The notes beneath the pieces were generated by a model. The model was not told where the DNA came from. It did no database searches and saw nothing but the letters and a program-made list of their open reading frames with translations. A program made the translations under genes and the position numbers. From an uncultured Oscillospiraceae bacterium (GTDB taxonomy: Bacteria > Bacillota > Clostridia > Oscillospirales > Oscillospiraceae), in NCBI GenBank assembly GCA_934597255.1, contig CAKTQV010000005.1, positions 93,202 through 157,201 on the forward strand: DNA of 64,000 bases. The letters run 5' to 3'. This document shows, piece by piece, positions 26,907 through 35,595 of the stretch (positions are counted from its first letter, which is position 1; each line of letters begins with the position of its first letter).

Positions 26907-28115
26907 TCAGCGCAGCGTCCACTGATACATGAAAAACACGCCGTAAACGTTGAACGCCACAGCCAGCGCCGCCAGCGCCCACAGCGCGGGTCCCGTCCGG
27001 GGGCGGCCCTTCCGCGCGATATACAAAAGCGCGAACGGAAGCAGATCGCAGGTGTAGCGGCAGCCGAACTGCCAGCCGCCGAAGGTCTTGTGCATGCACA
27101 GAAGCAGCAGCTCCAGCGTCATCCCCACCGTCAGCGCCGTGCCGGCAAGATCCGTCCGGCGGGTCACGAGCGCGCGGATCTGCTCGTAAAACAGCGCAAG
27201 GAACAGGGGATTGGCTACATAGAACATGAACCCGTCGAACACGGGAAAGCTCAGCGCGCCGTCACGGATGCGGACCGGCTCAAACAGGATGCGGCGCAGA
27301 TTCGGCCACAGATAACAAAGCGCGAACTGGCCGTGCTCCGCCTCCGTAAATTCCGGCAGATAGTCGTGCCCGAACTGCAGCGGGTCGCCGAAGCGCGCGT
27401 AGTTATACCCCATGAGTGCCAGCGCCACGGCCAGCGCCCCGAGGCAGCAGCGCCACTGGCGCAAAAGCGCGCGCATAAAGCCGCCCTGCTCCCGCTCCCG
27501 CCACGCGAAGCACAGCACGAAAACCGGCAGGAACACCGCCGTGAACGGCCGGCAGCCCACGGCCAGCGCTAAAAGAAACAGGCTCAGCCCCTTTTTCCCC
27601 TTCGCCGCCGCCAGACACCCGCCCAGCGAAAAGACCATGCACAGCGCCTGCGCCTGAAACCACACGCCGCCGTAGGTCGTCATCCAGAGCATATTCGAGC
27701 CCCAGACCAGAAACGCGCCCCAGAACGCGCTCGCCCAGCTCCCGCGGCCGAACGTCCGCATGAGCCGGAAGGCGAGCGCCGCGCTTATCAGTCCGTAAAC
27801 GCCGACAAGCAGGTTGTTCGGCGTGGCCTGGCCGAACACGAGCGCGAACGGGAGCATCACCACCGCCGGCACCGGCGGGAACGAGCACCAGTACTTCCCG
27901 TCGTATATCGCCAGCTCCAGCCAGGTGTACCGCTCGCCGTCGGCGAGCCACAGCCGTCCCTGAAGCCAGTTGAGCGCCTGCTCGGTGTAGCTGTCCTGCA
28001 TCTCGTGGCGGAACAGATCGCCGTCCGTCAGCAGCGACAAAAGCCCGTAGCCGAGCGCCATCAGCGCCAGCATGCATCCCAGCGCCAGCCGCTCGTCCCG
28101 CTTCTCCCGCGTCAT
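26907..28115 (-). CDS. Polytopic membrane protein, GT-C/ArnT-like glycosyltransferase
   Basis: A 402-residue protein with about ten hydrophobic segments. An acidic loop follows the first one (TDGDLFRHEMQDSYTEQAL), and the motif AIYDGKYWCSFPPVPAVVML is typical of the family-39-like lipid-linked sugar transferases. The donor and acceptor cannot be inferred. The start ATG 28115 has GGGAGG at 7 nt and overlaps the stop of the ttcA-like gene (ATGA), so the two are translationally coupled. The frame is open upstream to 28379, but that part lies over the ttcA-like gene. Confidence 0.72.
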   Translation of the reverse strand: MTREKRDERLALGCMLALMALGYGLLSLLTDGDLFRHEMQDSYTEQALNWLQGRLWLADGERYTWLELAIYDGKYWCSFPPVPAVVMLPFALVFGQATPNNLLVGVYGLISAALAFRLMRTFGRGSWASAFWGAFLVWGSNMLWMTTYGGVWFQAQALCMVFSLGGCLAAAKGKKGLSLFLLALAVGCRPFTAVFLPVFVLCFAWREREQGGFMRALLRQWRCCLGALAVALALMGYNYARFGDPLQFGHDYLPEFTEAEHGQFALCYLWPNLRRILFEPVRIRDGALSFPVFDGFMFYVANPLFLALFYEQIRALVTRRTDLAGTALTVGMTLELLLLCMHKTFGGWQFGCRYTCDLLPFALLYIARKGRPRTGPALWALAALAVAFNVYGVFFMYQWTLR

Positions 28116-28846
28116 CGCCGCACCTCCCAGCCGTCGAGCGGCGCGCGCTGCACGGCGCCGAATATCTTCGTCTTGATGTCCGGGTAGCGTTCGGAAAGCT
28201 CCGCCAGCAGCAGCTTGATCTCGTGCCGCTTGGACGTGCGGTCCATCGGGCAGGTCGTTTTCACCACGGGCAGCGCCAGCTTTTCCACAAGCTGGCGTAT
28301 GCGCTGCTCGCCGGCGTAGAGCATGGGGCGTATCTGCGTCATGCCGCTGCGGTCGAGATGCGTCACCGGCGCGAAGCATCCCAGCCGCCCCTCAAACAGC
28401 AGATTCATGAAAACCGTTTCCACCGTGTCGTCAAAATGATGGCCGAGCGCGACCTTCGTGCAGCCGGCCTCCCTGGCCGCGTTCATCAGCGCGCCCTTGC
28501 GCATCTTGGCGCACAGCGAGCAGGGATTCGACTCCTGCCGCACGTCGAAAACGATCTCGCGTATGCCCGTCGGCACAAGGATAAACGGCACGCCAAGCTC
28601 GCCGCACAGCGCCTCCACCGGCGCAAAATCCATGCCCTCAAAGCCCAGATCGCAGCTGATGGCCGCGAGCGTGTAGCGCTTCGGGTAATACCGGGCCAGC
28701 CGCGCCAGCGCCGTCAGCAGCAGAAGCGAATCCTTGCCTCCCGACACGCCGACGGCGACGCGGTCGCCCTCGTCGATCATCCCGTAGTCGTCCATGCAGC
28801 GGCGCAGCACGCCGCAGAATTTATTCAGATCGTCCATAGCAGCCAT
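28112..28846 (-). CDS. ttcA: TtcA-like PP-loop tRNA thiolase
   Basis: ATP-pyrophosphatase of the TtcA family, which adds sulphur to cytidine 32 of tRNA. The 244-residue product has the PP-loop VGVSGGKDSLLL, the CxxC pair in NPCSLCAKMRKG, GHHFDDTVETVFMNL, and a third Cys in TTCPMDRTSKRHEI, the pattern of the 4Fe-4S-dependent enzymes. The start is uncertain: ATG 28846 and ATG 28837 are both possible, neither with a strong ribosome site, and the frame is open further upstream. Confidence 0.82.
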   Translation of the reverse strand: MAAMDDLNKFCGVLRRCMDDYGMIDEGDRVAVGVSGGKDSLLLLTALARLARYYPKRYTLAAISCDLGFEGMDFAPVEALCGELGVPFILVPTGIREIVFDVRQESNPCSLCAKMRKGALMNAAREAGCTKVALGHHFDDTVETVFMNLLFEGRLGCFAPVTHLDRSGMTQIRPMLYAGEQRIRQLVEKLALPVVKTTCPMDRTSKRHEIKLLLAELSERYPDIKTKIFGAVQRAPLDGWEVRR

Positions 28847-28890
28847 CCATGTTGTAAAATTGATTTTGAGATAATCCGAGAAAATCGGAG

Positions 28891-28910
28891 CATTCGCGAG
28901 CATTCGCGAG
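28891..28910. repeat. Tandem 10-bp duplication
   Basis: The decamer cattcgcgag occurs twice in a row in the gap between the divergent ttcA-like and rplM genes. No function is evident. Confidence 0.6.
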
Positions 28911-28937
28911 CGTCCTTCTTTTTTCTTAAAACAGGTG

Positions 28938-28966
28938 TTGACAGCGGAGGCCTCCGGTGGTATAAA
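28938..28966 (+). promoter_or_regulatory. Promoter of rplM-rpsI
   Basis: TTGACA (28938-28943), a 17-bp spacer and TATAAA (28961-28966). It is strong, as expected for ribosomal protein genes, and gives a leader of about 75 nt. Confidence 0.85.
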
Positions 28967-28972
28967 AGTAAG

Positions 28973-29040
28973 GCGCGCTGGGGCAGACACCAGTTTATAC
29001 AGCGTGCTTGAAATTGTCAAAAAATTTTTATACAGCGGAG
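28973..29040 (+). promoter_or_regulatory. Candidate L13 leader (autoregulatory 5' UTR of rplM)
   Basis: The leader can fold by pairing gcgcgctg with cagcgtgc (seven Watson-Crick pairs and one G-U) around a 19-nt loop, upstream of the ribosome site. Bacillota commonly carry an L13 leader RNA at this place. Assignment rests on position and this stem only; a covariance-model search would decide. Confidence 0.4.
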
Positions 29041-29048
29041 GAAAGAAT

Positions 29049-29477
29049 ATGTCCACGACTATGGTAAAGCCTGCCGAAGTCGTCCGCAAGTGGTACGTCC
29101 TCGATGCCGCCGGCAAGCCCATGGGCAAGACCGCGGTCATCGCCGCCGACCTGCTGCGCGGCAAGCGCAAGGTCGATTATACGCCCCACGTCGACTGCGG
29201 CGATTTCGTCGTCATCATCAACGCCGAGAAGGCCGTCCTGACCGGCAAAAAGCTCGAGCAGAAGTATTACCGCACCCACTCCGGCTACCCCGGCGGCCTG
29301 CACGAAACGCAGTATGCCCGCCTGATGAAGGAAAAGCCCGAGCTGGCCATGCGCATCGCCGTGCGCGGCATGCTTCAGAAGAACGCCATGGCGAAAAACC
29401 AGCTCCGCCGTCTGCGCATTTTCCGCAGCGAGGAGCACATCCATCAGGCCCAGAAGCTTGAGGTCTACGAAGGTTAA
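29049..29477 (+). CDS. rplM: 50S ribosomal protein L13
   Basis: Large-subunit protein, 142 residues, full length. Typical blocks are RKWYVLDAAGKPMGKTAVIA, GDFVVIINAEKAVLTGKKLE and RAVRGML-like RIAVRGMLQKNAMAKNQLRR. The start is ATG 29049 with GGAGGAAAG at 5 nt. The frame is open upstream into the leader, but the ribosome site fixes the start. rpsI follows after 14 nt. Confidence 0.97.
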   Translation: MSTTMVKPAEVVRKWYVLDAAGKPMGKTAVIAADLLRGKRKVDYTPHVDCGDFVVIINAEKAVLTGKKLEQKYYRTHSGYPGGLHETQYARLMKEKPELAMRIAVRGMLQKNAMAKNQLRRLRIFRSEEHIHQAQKLEVYEG

Positions 29478-29491
29478 GGAGGAACGAGACT

Positions 29492-29902
29492 ATGGCTACC
29501 TACAAATCCAAGCGCCCCTACCTTTACGGCACCGGCCGCAGGAAGTCCTCCGTCGCCCGCGTGCATCTGATTCCCGGCGGCACCGGCGCCATCACCATCA
29601 ACGGCCGCGACATCGACGAGTACTTCGGCCTTGACACCCTCAAGCTCATCGTCCGCCAGCCCCTGGTCGCCACCGCGACCAGCGACAAGGTCGACATCGA
29701 GGCCACCGTTTCCGGCGGCGGCGTGACCGGCCAGGCCGGCGCCATCCGCCACGGCATCGCCCGCGCCCTGCTGCTCGTGGACGAGAGCTACCGTGCCACC
29801 CTCAAGGCGGCCGGCTACCTCACCCGCGACCCGCGCATGAAGGAGCGTAAGAAGTACGGTCTCAAGGCCGCCCGCCGCGCGCCCCAGTTCAGCAAGCGCT
29901 GA
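29492..29902 (+). CDS. rpsI: 30S ribosomal protein S9
   Basis: Small-subunit protein whose C-terminal tail reaches the P site. It has 136 residues with YGTGRRKSSVARVHLIPG at the N terminus, GQAGAIRHGIARALL in the centre, and the ending KAARRAPQFSKR, the canonical basic tail. AAGGAGG precedes the ATG. Confidence 0.97.
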   Translation: MATYKSKRPYLYGTGRRKSSVARVHLIPGGTGAITINGRDIDEYFGLDTLKLIVRQPLVATATSDKVDIEATVSGGGVTGQAGAIRHGIARALLLVDESYRATLKAAGYLTRDPRMKERKKYGLKAARRAPQFSKR

Positions 29903-29932
29903 TCGCCCCTTATTTCCGGAAAAACGTTCAAA

Positions 29933-29965
29933 AACACCGAAACCGCCCGGTTTCGGTGTTTTTTT
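29933..29965 (+). terminator. Rho-independent terminator of rplM-rpsI
   Basis: Perfect 12-bp stem AACACCGAAACC/GGTTTCGGTGTT with loop GCCC, followed by a T run. Confidence 0.93.
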
Positions 29966-30184
29966 GTATCTTCTGCCTCCCTTCCGCCGCCCGGGCGGCG
30001 CTTTCTTTCTTTGTTTTCCGGAGAAAGGCACGCTTCCTCCGCCTTCGGCGGGGATCCTTTTCCCGCAAAAACGCCGATCGTTCAAAAGCGGCTGTAGTCA
30101 TACCACACAAAACTCGTTGTAATCATATATTTATTTAATACAAAGAAAGTCTCATTTTAGGGAAAAAGAGGAAACTTTTTCTCG

Positions 30185-30236
30185 TCCGGCCCTCTGATAC
30201 CGGGCCGGAAAGCCATATCATAACCAAAATGATATG
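30185..30236. promoter_or_regulatory. Paired inverted repeats upstream of the TRAP operon, candidate operator
   Basis: TCCGGCCC-N9-GGGCCGGA (30185-30209) is followed at once by CATATCAT-N7-ATGATATG (30214-30236). The second repeat is AT-rich, lies about 25 bp before the -35 box and resembles LysR-type operators. The LysR gene at 34610 is the natural candidate. A further small dyad (GGTAT-N7-ATACC, 30279-30295) spans the -10 box. Confidence 0.45.
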
Positions 30237-30257
30237 ATTCTATAGCGAACGCGGCAT

Positions 30258-30286
30258 TTGTCATAATTATTTTGGAATGGTATAGT
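30258..30286 (+). promoter_or_regulatory. Promoter of the TRAP-transporter operon
   Basis: TTGTCA (30258-30263), a 17-bp spacer and TATAGT (30281-30286), about 40 nt before the dctQ start. Confidence 0.7.
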
Positions 30287-30332
30287 AAACATACCTTATT
30301 GTGAAACGATTAACCAAAAGGAGGCAAGCGCT

Positions 30333-30917
30333 TTGAAACACACCCCCGCGAATGCCTGCGCCAGAATAGACCGGGCATTCCAGACTGTTACCAAGTGGCT
30401 CCTGTATGTGGGAGCGGCCGTGCTGATCTTCGTGATGCTGGTGGCCTTTGTGGATGTGATCATCGCGAAGATATTCGGAAGCAGCATCCCCTATGCCACA
30501 GAGATCATTCAGTACTGCGACGTGCCTCTGGCCTATCTGGGCATGGGGTATACCCTGCTGATCGGCCAGATGACCTGCGTGGATATCCTGTTCGGGAAGT
30601 TTTCCGCCAAGATGCAGAAGATACTGAACATGCTCTACGACCTGGTCGGCGTGGGGTTCTGCATTTTCCTGGGGAAGCTTTCCCTGAATAATATGCTGAA
30701 TCTGATCGCCAGCCGCACCATGTCCAACCCCAAGGGCGGCTTCCCGGTCTGGCCCTTTGCCCTGATGGAGACCATAAGCTGGTTCGTGCTGGCAGTTGCC
30801 TTTGCGTTCTGCTTTGTTCGCTATCTGCTGCGCTATGAACCGGCGCCCGATTTCATGTCCGCGCCTCCCGCGCCCGCGGGAGAAGATCCCCATGAGGAAG
30901 GAGGGATGGCGAAATGA
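30333..30917 (+). CDS. TRAP transporter small permease subunit (DctQ type)
   Basis: Small membrane subunit of a TRAP importer, driven by an ion gradient. The 194-residue product has four hydrophobic segments (WLLYVGAAVLIFVMLVAFVD; YTLLIGQMTCVDILFG; LALMETISW-like WPFALMETISWFVLAV). It starts at TTG 30333 with AAAGGAGG upstream and overlaps the large permease gene by ATGA. The C-terminal tail after residue 170 is Pro/Ala-rich. Confidence 0.85.
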   Translation: MKHTPANACARIDRAFQTVTKWLLYVGAAVLIFVMLVAFVDVIIAKIFGSSIPYATEIIQYCDVPLAYLGMGYTLLIGQMTCVDILFGKFSAKMQKILNMLYDLVGVGFCIFLGKLSLNNMLNLIASRTMSNPKGGFPVWPFALMETISWFVLAVAFAFCFVRYLLRYEPAPDFMSAPPAPAGEDPHEEGGMAK

Positions 30918-32215
30918 CGCCTGCCGCCATCGGTATCATTTTCTTCGTCGCGATGATCATTCTGATCTTTCTGAAAGTCCCCGTATTTCTGTCCATGCTT
31001 CTGTGCTCGGTGGGCGGCATGCTCTTTGTGGTAAAGCCCGCCATGCTCCTGACCCAGTTTACCCAGGGCCCCTTCTCCACGGCGGCGGACTATACATACG
31101 CGCTGCTGCCGCTGTTCGCCTTCATGGGCGTGCTGCTGGATAAGACCGGCATCGCGGAGGGCACCTTCTCCGCCACCCAGAAGTGGCTCGGCAACCGCCG
31201 CGGCGGCATGCTGAGCACCGTCGTGGTGGCAAACACCATCTTCGGCGCCTGCTCCGGAAACCCCACGGCGGGCTGTGTGGTCTTCAGCCGCATGGCGCTG
31301 CCCAGCCTGGACAGGACGGGCTACGACCGCTCCAACGCGCTGGCCTGCATTGCCACCTCCGCGTCTCTGGCGTCCCTGATCCCGCCCAGCACCTGCATTC
31401 TCATCTGCTGCATGCTGACGGACCTTTCCATCTCCCGGGGCCTTATGAGCGGTCTTGGCGGCGGCATCCTGATGACGCTTCTGCTGCTGGCGTGCATCCG
31501 GGTCACGGCTCTTTTTACCAACAAGATCCCGCCTGCGGAGAAGAAAAAGGTGAGCTGGGGCGAGCGCTTCAAGTCCCTGAAGCTCCTGATCCCCATCGTG
31601 GCGCTGTTCTGCATCATTATCATCGGCGCCTACGCCGGCTTCTTCACGGCGACGGTGGGCGGCGCCATCGGCGCGGCCTGCGTGACGATCTACGCGGTGT
31701 TCGGCAAGCGGATGAAGCTGAAGGACGTGTTCATGTGCGCGGCGGAGTCCATCGTTCTCAACAGCAACATGTTCGCCCTGCTTCTGGCGGGCACCATGTT
31801 CGGCCGCTTCATCACGCTGACCCGTCTGCCGGATATGCTCATCGGCATGATCGCGGAGCTTCACGCGCCGTCCATCGTGGTCTTCACGCTGGTCGTGCTG
31901 TTCTACTTCGTCGCCGGCGCCATCATGGACATCGTCTCCTGCATGCTCATCACCGTGCCCATCATCTATCCCATCATGATCTCCATGGGCTTCGATCCCT
32001 ACGCCATTCTGATCTTCCTCGTCGTGATGATCAATCTCGGCAGCATTTCCCCTCCCATCGGCATGGGCGTGTTCGTCTCCGCGCAGGCGGTGGGCGTGGA
32101 CCCCAAGGTCATCTTCAAGGGCATCTGGCCTTACTGTCTGGTAAATGTCGCCTGCGCCTATCTCATCGCCTATGTGCCCCAGATCGTCAACTTCATCCCC
32201 AACCTTCTTTCGTGA
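30914..32215 (+). CDS. TRAP transporter large permease subunit (DctM type)
   Basis: Main translocation subunit, 433 residues with about twelve hydrophobic segments. Family marks are GGMLSTVVVANTIFGACSGN with PTAGCVVFSRMALP after it, and the C-terminal VVMINLGSISPPIGMGVFV. It overlaps dctQ and is followed 37 nt later by the binding protein. The three genes form a complete TRAP system. TRAP substrates are usually organic acids; this one cannot be named from sequence. Confidence 0.92.
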   Translation: MTPAAIGIIFFVAMIILIFLKVPVFLSMLLCSVGGMLFVVKPAMLLTQFTQGPFSTAADYTYALLPLFAFMGVLLDKTGIAEGTFSATQKWLGNRRGGMLSTVVVANTIFGACSGNPTAGCVVFSRMALPSLDRTGYDRSNALACIATSASLASLIPPSTCILICCMLTDLSISRGLMSGLGGGILMTLLLLACIRVTALFTNKIPPAEKKKVSWGERFKSLKLLIPIVALFCIIIIGAYAGFFTATVGGAIGAACVTIYAVFGKRMKLKDVFMCAAESIVLNSNMFALLLAGTMFGRFITLTRLPDMLIGMIAELHAPSIVVFTLVVLFYFVAGAIMDIVSCMLITVPIIYPIMISMGFDPYAILIFLVVMINLGSISPPIGMGVFVSAQAVGVDPKVIFKGIWPYCLVNVACAYLIAYVPQIVNFIPNLLS

Positions 32216-32252
32216 TCTCCCAAAATACAAAACATAATCAGGAGGAACCAAA

Positions 32253-33419
32253 ATGAAACGTCTTATCGCCATCCTTCTCGCCGTTATGATGCTGGCCTCG
32301 TTCGCCGCCTGCGGCCAGAGCAGCCCCGCGGAGGAAGCCGCGCCCACGGAAAAGGCCGCCGCCCCTGCGGAAGCGCCCGCGGAAGATCCCGCCGGCGAAG
32401 AGTCTGCCGCCGCCGCGGACCCCGCCGTCACGCTGACGGCCGCCTCGGCCTTCACCGCCACCCAGCTTCCCGGCGTTTTCTGGAACTACTTCAAAGAGCA
32501 GGTGGAACAGCTGTCCGGCGGCTCCATCACGCTGGATCTGTATCTCGGCGGCACGCTCTGCGGCCCCGATGAAGAGTTGGCCATGCTTTCCAACGGCTCC
32601 ATCGACATGATGATGGCCTTTACGCCCGCCAACGCCTTCAGCATCCCCTGCGTCGCCTCCATCTACTATACCCCCGCCTCCATCGCCGACACCCAGAAGG
32701 TCATCAACTACCTCGCCTTTGAGGACGAAGCCAGCTCCGCCGCCATTGCGGAAACCTGGGCCGCGAACAACGCCACGCTGCTTCCCGCCTATATCGTCAC
32801 CTCGGATATCGTCTTCGCGTCCCGGACGCCCGTGGAGTCCTGGAGCGACATGTACGAAGGCAAGTTCGGCTGCCCCATGGACGCCAACTACTCCGACATG
32901 GGCTACAAGAATCTTGTCACCGTGATCGACTCCGACTGGTACGAATCCCTGCGCACCGGCCTTTGCGACAGCATCCAGGCCACCGCCGCCGACATCGTCA
33001 GCAGCAAGATCTACGAGGTGGCCTCGTATTATCTGGTCTGCCCGGCCAACCGCGTGGATCACTGGATGACCATCAACACCGACAGCCTCAACGCGCTCAC
33101 GGACAACCAGAAGGACGCCCTGTATCAGGCCTGCGAAAATCTGCTGGCCTACAGCGCGGAATATCAGGATGAGCTCACGGCTCAGTTCGTGGAAACGGTG
33201 GAGGGCGCCGGCGGCACCATCCTCGACATGACCGACGAAGAGGTGGAGTGGTTCCTGTACTGCGGCGATATCCTGGGCTGGAAGTCCGGTCTGGAGACGC
33301 TGGCCGTTATGACCGACTCCGTGGACGCCATGACGGCCGTTCAGGCAGCCAACCGGGAGGGCATGAACCTCTATACGGAATACGACTTCGGCGCGCTGGA
33401 GGAAAAATACGCCGGATGA
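32253..33419 (+). CDS. TRAP transporter solute-binding lipoprotein (DctP type)
   Basis: Extracytoplasmic receptor, 388 residues. The signal MKRLIAILLAVMMLASFAAC ends in a lipobox, followed by an Ala/Glu/Pro-rich linker to about residue 50. The DctP domain includes SGGSITLDLYLGGTLCGPDE and DMMMAFTPAN. The Arg that pairs with a substrate carboxylate in many DctP proteins is not obvious to me. AGGAGG precedes the ATG. A stable hairpin just after the stop probably raises its relative expression. Confidence 0.88.
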   Translation: MKRLIAILLAVMMLASFAACGQSSPAEEAAPTEKAAAPAEAPAEDPAGEESAAAADPAVTLTAASAFTATQLPGVFWNYFKEQVEQLSGGSITLDLYLGGTLCGPDEELAMLSNGSIDMMMAFTPANAFSIPCVASIYYTPASIADTQKVINYLAFEDEASSAAIAETWAANNATLLPAYIVTSDIVFASRTPVESWSDMYEGKFGCPMDANYSDMGYKNLVTVIDSDWYESLRTGLCDSIQATAADIVSSKIYEVASYYLVCPANRVDHWMTINTDSLNALTDNQKDALYQACENLLAYSAEYQDELTAQFVETVEGAGGTILDMTDEEVEWFLYCGDILGWKSGLETLAVMTDSVDAMTAVQAANREGMNLYTEYDFGALEEKYAG

Positions 33420-33442
33420 CCCCCGGCCCGGTATAAAAGCAA

Positions 33443-33469
33443 AGCGCTTCCGGCCCAGCCGGAAGCGCT
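33443..33469 (+). terminator. Intra-operon stem-loop after dctP
   Basis: Perfect 12-bp stem AGCGCTTCCGGC/GCCGGAAGCGCT, loop CCA, with no T-run after it. More likely an mRNA-stabilising or partial-termination element than a full terminator, as the next gene starts 30 nt later. Confidence 0.55.
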
Positions 33470-33498
33470 GTCTCAAGATCACGAAAAGGAGCTTTCCC

Positions 33499-34545
33499 AT
33501 GACGATTGAACAAATGGCGGATTTCCTTCGCCGTTACGAGCAGGAGCGGGCCATGGTGACCAACGTGTTTCGCTATGCCAGCAGGGTGTCCAGCGTGGAG
33601 GCCTGTCCCGGGACCCTTGGCATGGATTTCGAGGCCGTCATGAGCGCGCCGGACGCGGAGAAGACAAACGTTTTCATGGCGCAGGAAACGCGGGCGGAGC
33701 TGCTGCGCAGCCTGATGGCCGGCGCGGCCGTGGACGAGGAGGCCATGAAGCAGGCCTTCGGCTACACGGCGGCCCAGGTGCGCGAAAGGCTTCGGGAAAG
33801 CGACCCCGTGATCCGCGATATCCCCCGGAATCTCTGCGTGCTGTGCTTTGACGACGCGTACAAAACGCAGTACACCGTCGCAAAGCCCATTCTGGAGGAG
33901 CTCGGCTTCCACGCCACCTTCTTCATCGCCGAGCTGCAGCACACGCCGCACGGCGCCGCGTTCGGGGATAAGGACGTGTTCATGACCTGGGAGCAGATCG
34001 GCGCGCTGGAAGCGGCGGGCTTTGAGCTGGGCAACCACTCCCTCCATCACGTCTGGGGCTCGCAGAACATGGGCCGGGATTTCAACCTCGCCCAGATACG
34101 GGGCATGGAGGAGGAATTCGTCCGCCACGGTCTGAAAAAACCCGTTTCCTACGCCTATCCCAGCGGCATCAGCAACCCGGAGGTGGTCGCCTGCGCCCGG
34201 GAATGCGGCTATCTCTGGGGCCGCGGCAACCAGGAGAAGGGGACGGACGGCATCCGCGGCATGACCTATTACGACCCCCGGGTGGATTCTCCGCTGGCCA
34301 TCTGCAACCACGGCGACCCGGATTTCTATTCCGCGGAGCTGATGAAAAAGCGCATCGCGGACACGCCGGAGGGCTGCATCTTCGGCCTGACCTATCACGA
34401 TGTGGGCGCGGATCATTGGCCCGGCCCCGTTTCCTTCCGCCGCCAGATGGAGGTTTTGAAGGAAATGGACATGAAGGTTATCGCCGTGCGGGAGCTCGGC
34501 GAATACATCGACCCGGAAAAGGCGTGGCATTACACGCTCGGCTGA
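33499..34545 (+). CDS. Cytosolic polysaccharide deacetylase (NodB-fold) family protein
   Basis: The 348-residue protein carries the carbohydrate esterase 4 motifs after a unique N-terminal part of about 105 residues: LCVLCFDDAYKT (catalytic Asp and metal Asp), GNHSLHH (two metal His), SYAYPSG, and a late YHDVG. There is no signal peptide or membrane segment, so it should act inside the cell, unlike cell-wall deacetylases. Some NodB-fold enzymes hydrolyse small amides (PuuE allantoinase), which would suit this catabolic operon, but that is inference. AAGGAG precedes the ATG. Confidence 0.75.
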   Translation: MTIEQMADFLRRYEQERAMVTNVFRYASRVSSVEACPGTLGMDFEAVMSAPDAEKTNVFMAQETRAELLRSLMAGAAVDEEAMKQAFGYTAAQVRERLRESDPVIRDIPRNLCVLCFDDAYKTQYTVAKPILEELGFHATFFIAELQHTPHGAAFGDKDVFMTWEQIGALEAAGFELGNHSLHHVWGSQNMGRDFNLAQIRGMEEEFVRHGLKKPVSYAYPSGISNPEVVACARECGYLWGRGNQEKGTDGIRGMTYYDPRVDSPLAICNHGDPDFYSAELMKKRIADTPEGCIFGLTYHDVGADHWPGPVSFRRQMEVLKEMDMKVIAVRELGEYIDPEKAWHYTLG

Positions 34546-34609
34546 CGGGCGAAAGCCGTCCTGCCGCGAACCGATCGTCCGGTCTATTCCGTCTCCGGGA
34601 GGGGATATT

Positions 34610-35554
34610 ATGAATCTTCTGTATTTGTCGTATTTTCTTGAAATCGCCCAAAAGGAGCATCTGACAAAGGCCGCGGAGGAGCTGCACATCACGCAGCCCG
34701 CGCTGAGCCGGGCGCTGGCCAATCTGGAGCAGGAGCTTGGCGTGAAGCTGTTCGAGCGCGACCGCAAAAAGATGCGTCTGAACGAAAACGGCCGTATTCT
34801 GAAAAAATCGGCGGAACGCATTTTCGCGGAGCTGGAAAGCCTGCGCCAGCAGCTGTCCGACACGAAGGACACGGTCAGCGGCCGGCTGTGCATCGGCTCC
34901 TCCTTCCCGGAGCGCGACCCGGATTTCATTCAGGAGTGTATTCTGGAATTCATGCAGCTTTACCCGGACGTCGCCATCAATTACGTCCAGACGTCGCCGC
35001 TGCAGCTTCTGCGCTCGCTGGATGAGCGCCGGATCGACATCGCCATCTCCAGTCTGCCGATCGGCTCGGACGACATCGAATGGCACGAGGTCTTCACGGA
35101 AAAGCTGGGCATTCTCATGGCGGCGGACCATCCGCTGGCCGGAGAAGCGGTGCTCAATGTGGCCCAGCTGCGAAGCGAGCGTTTTTTCTGCAACAACGCA
35201 AACTCCGACAGTCAGGATCTGACCGTTGAATTCTGCCATCAGGCCGGCTTTGAACCGGAAATTTTCTTTCAGGGCTTTTTCCCCCAGCTGATCGGCAAGG
35301 CCGTCAGCGAAGGAAAGGGCGTTTCGTTCATCGTCAAGCGCCGCTACGAGTACGATCAGGCGACCAGCACCCGCTATCCCTGGTCCGCGAATCTGGTATT
35401 CCGCCCCGTGGCCGAAGATTACTGCCGGCGCCACTGCGGCATCGCCTATATAAAGCAAAACTATCACTCCAAGGCCATGCGCCTGTTCTGCGACTTTTTT
35501 CTGGAGTATGCAACCGCTGTTTACAAATCGGCGGAGAACGGCCCGCCGGCGTGA
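34610..35554 (+). CDS. LysR-family transcriptional regulator (TRAP/OYE block)
   Basis: A 314-residue LysR regulator. The N-terminal helix-turn-helix (FLEIAQKEHLTKAAEELHIT, then QPALSRALANLEQELGVKLF) is intact and the effector domain follows. It lies inside the rightward operon, after the deacetylase gene and 41 nt before the reductase, with GGGAGGGG before ATG 34610. It probably responds to the imported compound and acts at the dyads near 30.2 kb. Confidence 0.9.
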   Translation: MNLLYLSYFLEIAQKEHLTKAAEELHITQPALSRALANLEQELGVKLFERDRKKMRLNENGRILKKSAERIFAELESLRQQLSDTKDTVSGRLCIGSSFPERDPDFIQECILEFMQLYPDVAINYVQTSPLQLLRSLDERRIDIAISSLPIGSDDIEWHEVFTEKLGILMAADHPLAGEAVLNVAQLRSERFFCNNANSDSQDLTVEFCHQAGFEPEIFFQGFFPQLIGKAVSEGKGVSFIVKRRYEYDQATSTRYPWSANLVFRPVAEDYCRRHCGIAYIKQNYHSKAMRLFCDFFLEYATAVYKSAENGPPA

Positions 35555-35595
35555 ACGGCGCCGACATAATAAGTTTTTCAAGAGGTGTTATCACT

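Larger units (their letters stand above)
29903..30332. other. Intergenic region between rpsI and the TRAP operon
   Basis: It holds the rpsI terminator and a small CCGCCTTCGGCGG hairpin near 30039-30051. Two inverted repeats (30185-30209 and 30214-30236) and a promoter (30258-30286) follow. Base composition shifts to AT-rich after about 30100. No coding region is supported. Confidence 0.7.

Noticed and set aside
28935..29048. Longer N terminus for L13
   Set aside because: The frame is open upstream, but these bases form the promoter-proximal leader, and the start at 29049 has a strong ribosome site and matches L13 proteins.
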